64,000 bases of DNA from Paenibacillus psychroresistens (GCF_009728935.1 NZ_CP034235.1:7217501-7281500), one strand, 5' to 3'; numbered from the stretch's first letter, positions 1-8,425 are shown. A program made the numbers and translations. Notes: generated by a model from the sequence alone, not told the origin.

Positions 1-24
1 GAGCTTTCGCCACTGCAACTGCAT
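1..24 (-). CDS. 5' end of a gene running out of the window
   Basis: An ATG at 24-22 sits 8 bases after a strong AGGAGG ribosome binding site on the minus strand and opens a frame reading MQLQWRKL before the window ends. It lies beyond the recR terminator, so it probably begins a separate transcript. In Bacilli the genes after recR are usually small (yaaL/DUF2508 and bofA), but eight residues are too few to name it. Confidence 0.45.
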
Positions 25-138
25 GTCCAATTCCTCCTCCGCGCAAGCGATCTATTATACTTCTATATAAAAGATATATAGCGAGAATCGCTTACTTTTA
101 GAACCACGGAATTCGAAATACCCCACTCTCAGACAGCA

Positions 139-167
139 CAAAAAAAACCGCCAGTGAAGACGGTTTC
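139..167 (-). terminator. Rho-independent terminator after recR
   Basis: The minus strand carries a hairpin with arms AAACCG/CGGTTT followed by a run of eight T. It lies 25 bases after the recR stop and closes the dnaX-ybaB-recR transcript. Confidence 0.85.
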
Positions 168-191
168 TCTAATGGAAGCTATTAAGTTACC

Positions 192-791
192 TCAATTCAA
201 CTCGCGTCGACCTTCTAATGCCTTAGTCAGAGTTACTTCATCCGCATATTCCATGTCTCCACCTACCGGCAATCCATGAGCAATACGTGTGACTTTAATG
301 CCAAATGGTTTAATCAATCGAGATAGATACATCGCTGTAGCTTCTCCTTCAATATTGGGGTTAGTAGCCATAATCAATTCCTGCACGGTATCATCACCAA
401 GACGCTTCAGGAGCTCCGCCACATAGATTTCATCTGGACCAATGCCTTCCATTGGAGAAATAGCCCCATGAAGGACATGGTAGTAACCACGGAACTCACG
501 CGTTCTTTCCATCGCCACTAGATCCTTGGGCTCTTGTATGACACAAATAATCGACGGATCCCTACTCTTATCCATACAGATCCTACAAGGATCTATATCT
601 GTGATATTGCAGCAGACGGAACAGTAATGAAGGTTTCTTTTGACATTTACAAGTGCTTTGGCAAAATCGGTCACATCTTCCTCTTTCATTCGAAGCACAT
701 GAAAAGCTAGTCTTCCTGCGGTTTTCGGACCAATTCCGGGCAAGCGCGTAAAGGCATCTATTAATTTAGCTAAAGCTTCTGGGTAATACAC
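192..791 (-). CDS. recR: Recombination mediator RecR
   Basis: RecR acts with RecF and RecO to load RecA on gapped DNA in recombinational repair. The 199-residue product matches the usual family length. It has a helix-hairpin-helix with LPGIGPKTAGR (about residues 17-27), a four-cysteine zinc site (C57, C60, C69, C72) and a Toprim domain (about 80-175) containing the conserved ATNPNIEGEATA stretch. I chose the GTG at 791 because an AGGAAAGGGG ribosome binding site lies 9 bases upstream and the protein then begins YYPEALAKLI, as in homologues. An upstream in-frame TTG at 821 has no such support. It is the last gene of the dnaX operon. Confidence 0.96.
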   Translation of the reverse strand: MYYPEALAKLIDAFTRLPGIGPKTAGRLAFHVLRMKEEDVTDFAKALVNVKRNLHYCSVCCNITDIDPCRICMDKSRDPSIICVIQEPKDLVAMERTREFRGYYHVLHGAISPMEGIGPDEIYVAELLKRLGDDTVQELIMATNPNIEGEATAMYLSRLIKPFGIKVTRIAHGLPVGGDMEYADEVTLTKALEGRRELN

Positions 792-823
792 GCGAGCATG
801 CCCCTTTCCTACTAAAATCAAGG

Positions 824-866
824 ATAAACGGATATGCCCCCTTAGAAAGACGGCATATCCGTTTAT
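824..866. repeat. Perfect 15-bp inverted repeat between ybaB and recR
   Basis: Arms ATAAACGGATATGCC (824-838) and its exact complement (852-866) flank a 13-base loop, 30 bases after the ybaB stop and 33 bases before the recR start. On the transcribed minus strand there is no proper T-run after it, so it looks more like an RNA-stability or processing hairpin or a weak attenuator than a strong terminator. Confidence 0.7.
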
Positions 867-896
867 TATGATCTATCCGAATTTTGATCTTATTAA

Positions 897-1208
897 TTAG
901 AACAATCCAGGGATTTTCATTCCGCCGGTATATTTGGACATGTCTTTGTTGGCAAGCTCATCTGCTTTAGTCAAAGCGTCATTAACCGCAGTGATAATTA
1001 GATCCTGAAGCATTTCAACATCCTCTGGATCAACGGCTTCTGGTTTAATCACTACATGAGTAAGTTTTTTGTGGCCATTGGCCGTTACCGTAACAACCCC
1101 GCCGCCAGCAGAGCCTTCAACTACTTTATCAACTAACTCCTCTTGTGCTTTCATCATTTGCTCTTGCATTTTCTTAACCTGCTTCATCATTTGGTTCATG
1201 TTATTCAT
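897..1208 (-). CDS. YbaB/EbfC family nucleoid-associated protein
   Basis: Small DNA-binding protein of the YbaB/EbfC family (yaaK in B. subtilis), thought to act as a dimer on the nucleoid. The 103 residues start with a Met/Gln/Lys-rich amphipathic helix (MNNMNQMMKQVKKMQEQM) and contain the family core VVTVTANGHKKL and a PGLF-type C-terminus. The ATG at 1208 follows AAGGAG by 9 bases. It sits between dnaX (14-base gap) and recR, the order kept across bacteria. The exact role beside RecR and DnaX is not settled in the family. Confidence 0.93.
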   Translation of the reverse strand: MNNMNQMMKQVKKMQEQMMKAQEELVDKVVEGSAGGGVVTVTANGHKKLTHVVIKPEAVDPEDVEMLQDLIITAVNDALTKADELANKDMSKYTGGMKIPGLF

Positions 1209-1222
1209 CCTGATCGTCTCCT

Positions 1223-3022
1223 TTAATCTTCTTTTATTGTGACCATATCTTCGCCAAACAATTGTATCGCTTCATGAATCCATTCTTCCTTAACCACACC
1301 TGGTTCTTCAGGCTCAAGCACCATCTCTTCAACTGGAGCGACCATTTCTGACCTAGCTTCATTCCAATCTTTCTTCATCATACTGGAGAATCGCATAGGC
1401 TGACCAAAAACCTCGGTCATTACTTGTTCAATTAATTGTTTATTAGCAGGTTTCTCGGTTGTTTCACGATGCATGGCACTGTTAAACGCCAAAAGAACAG
1501 TATCGTCATGAATAGAAGCAGGTTCACCATCTGTGAGCCAAGCGTGTATCGTTATTTTACGATCTTTGACTTGGCTTAATACCGAGCTCCATTTCAGCTT
1601 CACTTGTTTGTGATCGGCTGAATCTACACTGCGCAAATAGCTGTCCATTGCAACGGATGATCGTTTCACTGCAGCTGCAGGAGCAGACGATGTTGAAGGC
1701 TGTGCTGATGTTGTCATAGTATTAGAGCTTTGCTGTTGTGGAGATTGTGCTCTTGATGTCTGTGCAGAATTGTTGTTCTGCGCGGGAGCCGATGAGCTAG
1801 CAGCTGTAGATACTCCAGACTGCAGCAAGCGCTGTAGCTGTTGTTCCAATTGACCCAGCTTCTGTTTTAGCGATGCAAGCTCATTTGAGCTAACCCTCGC
1901 ACCTGGTTGTGCCTTCATTGTATCTGAAGCCACCTCGCTAGACGCACTACAAATTTTCATGATAGCTACTTCAAATAAGGTTTGTGGCTGAGCGGAGTAC
2001 TTCATTTCAACCTGATAATGGTTCAAAATTTCAATCATTGCGAATATCTCTGGACGACTGAAAGCTGCAGAAATCTCTGTAAATGCTGCCGGGTCAAGAA
2101 TACGATCTGTGACAACCTGTGAATTCGGCATCATTTTGATAAGTAAAATGTCTCGAAAATAATGAATCAGGCTTTCGATGCATTTGTCCGCGCTTTTGCC
2201 TTCCTGCATGAATCCATCGATTAATTCCAAAGCAAGCCCTATATCCTTAGCCTGCATAGCTTCTGCTAGCTTACGAAATTGATCCGCAGCCACATCACCT
2301 GTCATTGCGACAACTTCGGCATATGTAATGCGTTTGCCTGAATAAGAAACGACTTGATCGAGCAAGCTTATAGCATCGCGCATGCCGCCTTCGGATAATC
2401 TTGCGATATATTGCATCGCATCTAGATCAATCTCGACATTCTCTTGAGTACATACAAATTCCAACCTTGCGACTTGTTCCTCTAAAGAAACTTTGCGAAA
2501 ATCAAATCGCTGACATCTAGAAATAATTGTTGCAGGAATTTTGTGAGGCTCTGTTGTTGCTAGAATAAACATAACATGTGCAGGTGGTTCTTCCAATGTC
2601 TTAAGCAGAGCATTAAATGCCTCTGTAGTAAGCATGTGGACCTCATCAATAATATATACCTTCTGACGAACCTCCGTCGGGGCATATTTGACTTTATCAC
2701 GAATGTCACGAATCTCATCTACCCCGCGATTAGAGGCAGCATCTAGCTCAACAACGTCCAGTACTGCACCACTTGTTATCCTTATACAGGAAGAACATTC
2801 GTTGCAAGGCTCTGGTGCTGGTCCTCGTTCACAGTTTACAGCCTTAGCCAAGATCTTAGCAGCTGTGGTCTTCCCTGTTCCTCGAGGCCCACTAAACAAA
2901 TAAGCATGAGTTAGCCTATTCTCCTTAAGGGAGTTCTGTAAGGTTTGGATAATATGCTTTTGTCCGACGACATCTTGAAAACGTTGCGGTCGCCAAGTTC
3001 GATATAATGCAATATGCGCCAT
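1223..3022 (-). CDS. dnaX: DNA polymerase III subunit gamma/tau
   Basis: Clamp-loader ATPase that loads the beta clamp and links polymerases in the replisome. The 599 residues show Walker A GPRGTGKT (about 45-52), a zinc site (C64, C73, C76, C79), the DEVH Walker B box (126-129) and the SRC motif (168-170). A Ser/Gln/Ala-rich linker at roughly 385-455 separates the loader from a tau-like C-terminal domain. I chose ATG at 3022 (protein begins MAHIALYRTW), preceded by GGAGAGGG. The frame extends six codons further upstream without support. I saw no A-rich slippery heptamer of the E. coli type. It is first in the operon with ybaB and recR. Confidence 0.96.
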   Translation of the reverse strand: MAHIALYRTWRPQRFQDVVGQKHIIQTLQNSLKENRLTHAYLFSGPRGTGKTTAAKILAKAVNCERGPAPEPCNECSSCIRITSGAVLDVVELDAASNRGVDEIRDIRDKVKYAPTEVRQKVYIIDEVHMLTTEAFNALLKTLEEPPAHVMFILATTEPHKIPATIISRCQRFDFRKVSLEEQVARLEFVCTQENVEIDLDAMQYIARLSEGGMRDAISLLDQVVSYSGKRITYAEVVAMTGDVAADQFRKLAEAMQAKDIGLALELIDGFMQEGKSADKCIESLIHYFRDILLIKMMPNSQVVTDRILDPAAFTEISAAFSRPEIFAMIEILNHYQVEMKYSAQPQTLFEVAIMKICSASSEVASDTMKAQPGARVSSNELASLKQKLGQLEQQLQRLLQSGVSTAASSSAPAQNNNSAQTSRAQSPQQQSSNTMTTSAQPSTSSAPAAAVKRSSVAMDSYLRSVDSADHKQVKLKWSSVLSQVKDRKITIHAWLTDGEPASIHDDTVLLAFNSAMHRETTEKPANKQLIEQVMTEVFGQPMRFSSMMKKDWNEARSEMVAPVEEMVLEPEEPGVVKEEWIHEAIQLFGEDMVTIKED

Positions 3023-3063
3023 GTTTCCCTCTCCAACCACTGTTTCGAGCGTATGTTTGTTCT

Positions 3064-3091
3064 ATTATACTATATCTTGCGTGTTCTTGAA
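3064..3091 (-). promoter_or_regulatory. Probable sigma-A promoter of dnaX operon
   Basis: Read on the minus strand: a weak -35 TTCAAG, a 16-base spacer and a perfect -10 TATAAT, ending about 40 bases before the dnaX start. It lies between the SRP RNA terminator and dnaX, where a promoter is needed. Confidence 0.55.
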
Positions 3092-3117
3092 ACTCAAGGT
3101 TAACAGCTTTCCCATTT

Positions 3118-3172
3118 GAAAAAACACCTCAGCGGATCAACTGCTTATCGCAGTCGGACCAACTAGGTGTTT
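3118..3172 (-). terminator. Terminator of the SRP RNA gene
   Basis: Long minus-strand hairpin: outer arms AAACACCT/AGGTGTTT, an inner GACTGCG..GCAGTTG stem, then six T. It lies about 35 bases after the predicted 3' end of the SRP RNA and insulates it from dnaX. Confidence 0.85.
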
Positions 3173-3207
3173 CTCAGTTTGATTCATTTAAGTTAGATTA
3201 AATTGTA

Positions 3208-3480
3208 GTACCGTGCACCTGATATTGATCGTTGCGATCCAAGCGTAACGCTTATCGTTAGCTCTAGCTAGGCCACCCTTCGGCACATGAAACATCTCAC
3301 TTACGGCTGCTTCCTTCCGAACCTGACCGGGTTCACAAGCATTCATTGCGAAGGACCTTGCTGTCAACACTTCCTCTAAGCAGCAGACCTTACATCGACA
3401 AGACCTCTAACAGGAATTCAACCCCGCTACAGCGGGTTGCGGGTTACAGGGCACCGCTACCTCCCCATCTAGCACGGCAA
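3208..3480 (-). ncRNA. scr: Signal recognition particle RNA, large Bacillus type (scRNA)
   Basis: This RNA joins Ffh to form the signal recognition particle for co-translational export. The minus strand begins with GTGCTAGATGGGGAGGTAGC followed by GGTGCCCTGTA, has the SRP Alu-domain start, and carries the invariant domain IV loop GTTCGGAAGGAAGCAGC at about 3309-3325. It ends near GGTGCACGGTAC, as in B. subtilis scRNA. The length of about 270 bases fits the long Gram-positive form with an Alu domain. A good sigma-A promoter and terminator flank it. The ends are estimates from the promoter and homologue pattern. Placement just upstream of dnaX is conserved in Bacilli. Confidence 0.95.
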
Positions 3481-3485
3481 AATTA

Positions 3486-3514
3486 AGTATATCCGATTGG
3501 TTTCTAAATATCAA
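3486..3514 (-). promoter_or_regulatory. Sigma-A promoter of SRP RNA
   Basis: Minus strand: -35 TTGATA, exactly 17 bases, -10 TATACT, placing the start about 7 bases later at the predicted RNA 5' end near 3480. The strong match suits a highly expressed stable RNA. Confidence 0.85.
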
Positions 3515-3524
3515 CCGAGTTTAA

Positions 3525-3923
3525 CTAGCTTGTTTTTCCAACGTTAACTTTCACACGATAACGAGGCATCATTTGGCTGACGGAGCCAAATGCCGCATAT
3601 TTAATTTGCATCGCGGTTTCTATATCCGTTTCCGGCTCCAAATCCAAATTAACAATTAAATCCGGTCCCCGAAAGATTATTCGTGAGTTACGAATACCTT
3701 TGATGGGACTTAATGCTTTCAACACTAGACTTTTGTCATTGGCATAGGTGTGATAAGAAGGATTGGCTGGATTATTGGGATATCCGCCCGTAGTGCCTAA
3801 CAAGCCATCATTAGCATACGCCTTGGTCTTCATGTTAGTTTCTTTTTTGCCACAGCCGCCCATTAGTCCCAATTGGATCAATAAGATTGCCGCCAATAAT
3901 AAATACCCGCTTTTTTTGAGCAT
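3525..3923 (-). CDS. Short lipoprotein, YhcN/YlaJ-like sporulation type
   Basis: 132-residue exported lipoprotein: charged start MLKKSG, hydrophobic segment and a lipobox-like MGGC with acceptor Cys24, then a soluble domain with a DLEPETDIE-type segment near residues 95-103. The pattern and length resemble the YhcN/YlaJ spore lipoprotein group, though the match is loose, so the family is tentative. The gene has AAGGGAGG 8 bases before the ATG and its own forespore-like promoter (3945-3974), which supports expression in the developing spore. It is not in an operon with rpmE. Confidence 0.7.
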   Translation of the reverse strand: MLKKSGYLLLAAILLIQLGLMGGCGKKETNMKTKAYANDGLLGTTGGYPNNPANPSYHTYANDKSLVLKALSPIKGIRNSRIIFRGPDLIVNLDLEPETDIETAMQIKYAAFGSVSQMMPRYRVKVNVGKTS

Positions 3924-3944
3924 ATAAAAAACCTCCCTTAGTCA

Positions 3945-3974
3945 TAGAATGACCAAGCGAGGTTCGTTTATACT
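3945..3974 (-). promoter_or_regulatory. Sigma-G-like promoter of the lipoprotein gene
   Basis: Minus strand: AGTATA, 17-base spacer, CATTCTA (consensus CATACTA, one mismatch), ending 22 bases before the start codon. This arrangement matches the forespore sigma G/F class rather than sigma A. Confidence 0.55.
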
Positions 3975-4003
3975 GGGTAAAAACTGGCTGAAAACCCGTC
4001 CAA

Positions 4004-4201
4004 TTATACGCCGTATTTTTTCTTAAATTTATCTACACGTCCGCCGGCATCAATAAACTTCTGCTTGCCCGTATAGAAAGGGTGGCATTGTGAACAAATT
4101 TCCACGCGAAGTGTTGGCTTAACGGAACCTGACTCAAATGTACTCCCACATGCGCAAGTAACTGTAGCTACTTGGTATTTCGGATGAATGGCTTCTTTCA
4201 T
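4004..4201 (-). CDS. rpmE: 50S ribosomal protein L31 (zinc-binding form)
   Basis: 65-residue L31 of the large ribosomal subunit. The zinc ligands C16, C18, C36 and C39 are present, so this is the C+ form rather than the zinc-free paralogue (ytiA type) made under zinc starvation. The stretch GKQKFIDAGGRVDKF is typical. It is monocistronic by layout, with an extended -10 promoter and a leader of about 60 bases that could fold (CTGTATCGCAG, CCAGGGCAGG). L31 leaders are known autoregulatory sites in Firmicutes, but I cannot confirm one here. Confidence 0.96.
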   Translation of the reverse strand: MKEAIHPKYQVATVTCACGSTFESGSVKPTLRVEICSQCHPFYTGKQKFIDAGGRVDKFKKKYGV

Positions 4202-4266
4202 TGTTGTTTCACCTCTCCCTGCCCTGGATCATTCTGCGATACAGAGTTCAATATTCATGCTCAAAA

Positions 4267-4296
4267 ATTATAACATGCTTGTGTCTATAAACGCAA
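4267..4296 (-). promoter_or_regulatory. Probable promoter of rpmE
   Basis: Minus strand: weak -35 TTGCGT, 18-base spacer, perfect -10 TATAAT preceded by TGT (extended -10). It ends 65 bases before the rpmE start codon. Confidence 0.6.
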
Positions 4297-4321
4297 TATT
4301 CGGTAAATATATATTATTAAA

Positions 4322-5590
4322 TTAAACTTCTGACCTTATTTTGGTCTGGAGGCTTTGTGGATCATGCGAATAAGAACCAAGAACAACGTCTGGGAGCTCT
4401 TCACGGAAAATCTCGATCATTTGTTTCATTCCATAAATTTCGCCTTGCGCTTTAGGAATTAAGTTTAAATAGGTTTCGGGATCGATATTTAAATTCCGCA
4501 TTTGGATGAGCTTTAATCCGGATCTGCGAACAAACTCAATCATCGCTTCCATCTCTTCTTCCCGATCTGTAACTCCTGGAAAAATCAAATAGTTAATTGA
4601 AGTAAGTACACCCTTATCTGTAGCGTATCGCAAAGATTTCTCGACATTCTTTAATGTGTACCCACGTGGCTTGTAGTATGCATTATAGTGGTCGTCCAAA
4701 GCACTGATAGTACTTACACGCATCATATTCAATCCAGCATCAACAATGGCACGAATGTGATCCGTCAATCCAGCATTGGTATTGATATTAATGAAGCCCA
4801 TTTGCGTTTGGGCACGAACCTGACGAATGGCTTCGATAATCGTTACTGCCTGTGTAGACGGTTCGCCTTCACAGCCTTGACCGAAGCTAATAATGCTATC
4901 CGGTGTGCGTAATTGTTCAAGCATAACTTGTACAACTTCTTCCACATGCGGTTTAAAATTCATTCTCGTCTGGGGAGCAACAAAACCGCTATCTGCCGGT
5001 TGCTCCGAAATACATCCATGGCAAGATGCATTACAGGAAAAAGAAACCGGAACGCCGCCTTCCCATCGTTGAAGAAACGTATTAGAAGCCGTTAAGCATT
5101 CATACTCCAAAGCACAATTGCTTAAGTGTGTGTATAAACGATTCTCGGGATAACGTGAAGTTAACTCATTCACCTTAAGCTCGAGCTCATTACGATCACA
5201 ATTATTCGGATCCCAGCGATGTGGATCATCGGTCAGCTTGGCCGCTACATAAAAGCCACCATTCTTCCAAACTACTGCTGTATAACCAAAAAGCGGCATG
5301 AATTTTGTTTTATCGGTTTTAACATATGCGGGAAGCAGCAGCCTTGTATACCCTTGCGGCATTAAAGCACCTACTGCTGAATATTCATCGGATAACGGAA
5401 GCATATGCGAGGTTTCCGAGTCCATATATACAGGGCGAGTAAAAGGCAAGCTTACCATCGTTGCCCCTTCGGGCAATGGAATTAGCTCATCCTCCATCAG
5501 CTCAACAATCATATCACCGCTACGACCTAAGGCGACATGCTGTGGGTGATCATATACGTTTCCTTTTTGATCGGCATAGATTAAGTTCAT
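4322..5590 (-). CDS. Radical SAM protein of unknown function beside rho
   Basis: 422-residue radical SAM enzyme. The cluster motif CNASCHGC supplies C186, C190 and C193, unusually far into the chain, after a 180-residue N-terminal region. Downstream are GQGCEGEPS (SAM-binding GGE-like), the beta-strand INTNAGL and a barrel typical of the fold. No second cysteine-rich SPASM region is obvious. It has no recognised substrate. It lies 68 bases after the rho stop, in the same direction, so it may be co-transcribed with rho. The N-terminal region could bind a protein or RNA substrate, but that is only a guess. Confidence 0.85.
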   Translation of the reverse strand: MNLIYADQKGNVYDHPQHVALGRSGDMIVELMEDELIPLPEGATMVSLPFTRPVYMDSETSHMLPLSDEYSAVGALMPQGYTRLLLPAYVKTDKTKFMPLFGYTAVVWKNGGFYVAAKLTDDPHRWDPNNCDRNELELKVNELTSRYPENRLYTHLSNCALEYECLTASNTFLQRWEGGVPVSFSCNASCHGCISEQPADSGFVAPQTRMNFKPHVEEVVQVMLEQLRTPDSIISFGQGCEGEPSTQAVTIIEAIRQVRAQTQMGFININTNAGLTDHIRAIVDAGLNMMRVSTISALDDHYNAYYKPRGYTLKNVEKSLRYATDKGVLTSINYLIFPGVTDREEEMEAMIEFVRRSGLKLIQMRNLNIDPETYLNLIPKAQGEIYGMKQMIEIFREELPDVVLGSYSHDPQSLQTKIRSEV

Positions 5591-5658
5591 TGATTTGGCT
5601 CCTTAAAGTTTCGCCTAAGCAAAACGGGCACCTTAAGTATTAGCTTAAAGCTAAGTTT

Positions 5659-7068
5659 TTAAGACGCTGAATTTTTAACAACTTTTTTGGCAGCTGTTGA
5701 TGTATTGCTTGAACTGCTTTTGGAAGCAGTCGCCGAGCTGCTGCTTTTAGAAGATGATGTTGGGCTGCTGCTCCTATTACTGCTGGTTGAAGCTGAAGAA
5801 GATGTTGTTGGACGCGGTTGCGGTTTAGCTTCCAATGTTTCCAGGAATTCTAAATTGGTTTTCGTACCTGCGATTTTTTTGAGGAAAGCATCTGTAAATT
5901 CATGAGATTCCTGCATATTCTTCCGCAATACCCAAACTTTTTCAAGCTCATCCTTGGTTAACAGCATTTCTTCACGACGCGTTCCTGAACGACGAATGTC
6001 GATGGCTGGGAAAATGCGTCTTTCCGCTAATTTGCGATCCAAATGAAGCTCTAGATTACCAGTACCTTTAAATTCCTCATAGATGACATCATCCATCCGT
6101 GACCCTGTTTCAACTAAAGCTGTAGCAATAATGGTTAAGCTTCCACCCTCTTCAATATTACGCGCCGCCCCAAAAAAACGTTTTGGCCGATGAAAAGCTG
6201 CTGGATCAATCCCTCCCGATAGAGTACGACCGGATGGTGGAATTACTAGATTGTAAGCTCTCGCCAATCGAGTAATACTATCCATAAGGATAACAACATC
6301 TTTCTTATGCTCAACTAATCGTTGTGCCCGCTCTAACACAAGCTCCGCAACCTTAATATGATTTTCTGGAAGCTCATCAAAGGTTGAAGCTACCACTTCA
6401 CCGCGTACAGAACGCTGCATATCAGTTACTTCTTCTGGACGCTCATCAATCAAAAGCACGAATAATTCAATATCTGGATAATTGGTTGCAATACTATTGG
6501 CCAATTCTTTAAGTAATAAGGTTTTTCCAGCTTTAGGAGGTGCAACAATTAAACCACGTTGGCCTAAGCCTATTGGGCATAAAAGATCCATAATCCGTGA
6601 TGATAGCTGAGTAGGTGTCGTTTCTAAAACGACTTTTGTCTCTGGATAAAGTGGAGTTAATGCTGGGAAATGTAAACGCTCTGCCGCTGTAGTTGGATTC
6701 TCACCGTTCACCGCTTCTACTTGAAGCAATCCAAAATAACGTTCGTTCTCCTTAGGAGGACGACACTTGCCGGATACCATATCACCTGAACGAAGATCAA
6801 ATTTACGAATTTGCGAAGCTGAGATATAAATGTCTTCCCGACTTGGCAAGTAATTGATCGGCCGCAAAAAGCCAAAGCCTTCTTGCAGAATATCAAGAAC
6901 GCCTTCCATAAACATAAAGCCGCTTTTCTCTGATTGAGCACGTAAAATAGCAAAGATCAATTCTTTTTTCTTCATAGCCCCATAAGCCGGAATTTGATGC
7001 ACCTTGGCCAGCTTGTATAATTCTGTTAGTTTCTGTGCTTCCAATTGAGCTAACTGCATATCTACCAT
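5659..7068 (-). CDS. rho: Transcription termination factor Rho with Ser-rich tail
   Basis: Hexameric RNA-dependent helicase that ends transcription. Visible parts: N-terminal helical domain, cold-shock RNA-binding domain with GFGFLRP (about 64-70), Walker A APPKAGKT (176-183), Walker B VVILMDS (258-264), and the Q/R-loop region GGIDPAAFHRPKRFFGAARN (285-304). I start at ATG 7068 because GGTGG lies 8 bases upstream. The first ATG at 7083 lacks a site. Homology stops near residue 412; the last 57 residues are a low-complexity Ser/Thr/Lys tail absent from E. coli and B. subtilis Rho. It is in a run with murA upstream and the radical SAM gene downstream. Confidence 0.95.
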   Translation of the reverse strand: MVDMQLAQLEAQKLTELYKLAKVHQIPAYGAMKKKELIFAILRAQSEKSGFMFMEGVLDILQEGFGFLRPINYLPSREDIYISASQIRKFDLRSGDMVSGKCRPPKENERYFGLLQVEAVNGENPTTAAERLHFPALTPLYPETKVVLETTPTQLSSRIMDLLCPIGLGQRGLIVAPPKAGKTLLLKELANSIATNYPDIELFVLLIDERPEEVTDMQRSVRGEVVASTFDELPENHIKVAELVLERAQRLVEHKKDVVILMDSITRLARAYNLVIPPSGRTLSGGIDPAAFHRPKRFFGAARNIEEGGSLTIIATALVETGSRMDDVIYEEFKGTGNLELHLDRKLAERRIFPAIDIRRSGTRREEMLLTKDELEKVWVLRKNMQESHEFTDAFLKKIAGTKTNLEFLETLEAKPQPRPTTSSSASTSSNRSSSPTSSSKSSSSATASKSSSSNTSTAAKKVVKNSAS

Positions 7069-7118
7069 GTATCTAACCACCATACTATTATATTTTCGAA
7101 TCTATGGTCTAGCATTCC

Positions 7119-8393
7119 CTATTTATCTACGTTACATTCGTTAATGCTTTCACGCCATATTTCTGCGCCTAGCTTTGTGAGATTAGAGACAAGATTATCA
7201 TAACCACGATCAATATATTCGACACCCGTAATTTCTGTAACCCCATTTTTCACAGTTAAGGCTGCAATCACAAGCGCTGCACCTGCCCGTAAATCCGTCG
7301 CTTTTACTTTAGCTGCGCTAAGCTCTGATCCTTCAATAATAGCTGATCGACCCTCAAGCTTAATCTTGGCACCCATCCGCAATAATTCCGGGACATGTTT
7401 AAAACGACTGCTATATACATAATCAGAAAGCACACTTGTTCCATTAGCCTGTGTCAAAAGCGATGACATGGGCGATTGAATATCGGTTGCGAATCCTGGA
7501 TATACGAGAGCTTTAACATCGACACTAACATAATCAGGCTGACCTACAACACGGATGGATTCATCCATTTCATAAACGTGGACACCCATCTCTTGCAGCT
7601 TAGCCGTAACAGCCTCCAAATGCTTAGGGATTACATTATCTACAACCACATCTCCACGAGTTGCTGCCGCAGCAATCATATAGGTTGCCGCTTGAATTCG
7701 ATCCGGAATTATAGAATGGCGACAGCCTGACATGCTGCTTACTCCATCAATTCGAATTGTTTCTGTTCCAGCACCTTTAATTTTGGCTCCCATGGCATTC
7801 AGTAAAGTCGCTACATCTATAATTTCAGGCTCTTTGGCCGCATTTTCAATTGTAGTCACACCAATAGCACGTGAAGCTGCTAACATGATGTTAATTGTTG
7901 CTCCTACACTAACAACATCCATATAAATCTTAGCGCCACGTAATTCCTTAGCTCGGATATGTAAGGCACCGAATTCATTGCTTACTTGTGCACCTAATGC
8001 TTCGAAACCTTTTATGTGCTGATCAATCGGCCGCGGTTCAAAATTACAACCACCTGGTAATCCAATAACTGCTTCTCCAAAACGTCCCAGCATAGCCCCC
8101 ATTAAATAATAAGAAGCCCGTAATTTCTTTACATTTCCATTGGGCATAGGTATCGCTTTAAGATGGCTTGGATCAATGACCATTTGATCTCCGCTCCACT
8201 CAATCTTTGCTCCAAGCTCTGTTAAAAGCTCTACATAAATGGCTACATCACTTAATTCAGGTAAATTATCCAGAATAACTGTCGATTCTGCCAGAATAGA
8301 CGCAGGTATTAAAGCAATGGCACTATTCTTAGCGCCGCTGATCTGAACTGTTCCACGAAGTGGCTTCCCACCTGCGATCATTATTTTTTCCAT
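7119..8393 (-). CDS. murA: UDP-N-acetylglucosamine 1-carboxyvinyltransferase (second MurA)
   Basis: Adds enolpyruvate from PEP to UDP-GlcNAc, the first committed step of peptidoglycan synthesis, in the cytoplasm. The 424 residues match family length. K22-N23 in SGAKNSAIAL and the active-site cysteine C116 in GGCNFEPRPID are present, so it should be fosfomycin-sensitive. Position next to fba and rho matches B. subtilis murAB (murZ), the second paralogue. I start at MEKIMIAGGK (ATG 8393), with GGAGG 12 bases upstream, rather than at the track-long frame ten codons earlier. Confidence 0.95.
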   Translation of the reverse strand: MEKIMIAGGKPLRGTVQISGAKNSAIALIPASILAESTVILDNLPELSDVAIYVELLTELGAKIEWSGDQMVIDPSHLKAIPMPNGNVKKLRASYYLMGAMLGRFGEAVIGLPGGCNFEPRPIDQHIKGFEALGAQVSNEFGALHIRAKELRGAKIYMDVVSVGATINIMLAASRAIGVTTIENAAKEPEIIDVATLLNAMGAKIKGAGTETIRIDGVSSMSGCRHSIIPDRIQAATYMIAAAATRGDVVVDNVIPKHLEAVTAKLQEMGVHVYEMDESIRVVGQPDYVSVDVKALVYPGFATDIQSPMSSLLTQANGTSVLSDYVYSSRFKHVPELLRMGAKIKLEGRSAIIEGSELSAAKVKATDLRAGAALVIAALTVKNGVTEITGVEYIDRGYDNLVSNLTKLGAEIWRESINECNVDK

Positions 8394-8425
8394 AGAATAA
8401 ATTTTCCTCCCACATGAAAACAACC

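Noticed and set aside
1223..3022. Programmed frameshift in dnaX
   Set aside because: No A-run slippery heptamer with a following stop was found, and the frame is open to a normal tau end.
3188..3370. 60-residue minus-strand open frame
   Set aside because: It lies within the SRP RNA and its leader-like tail; the bases are explained by the RNA.
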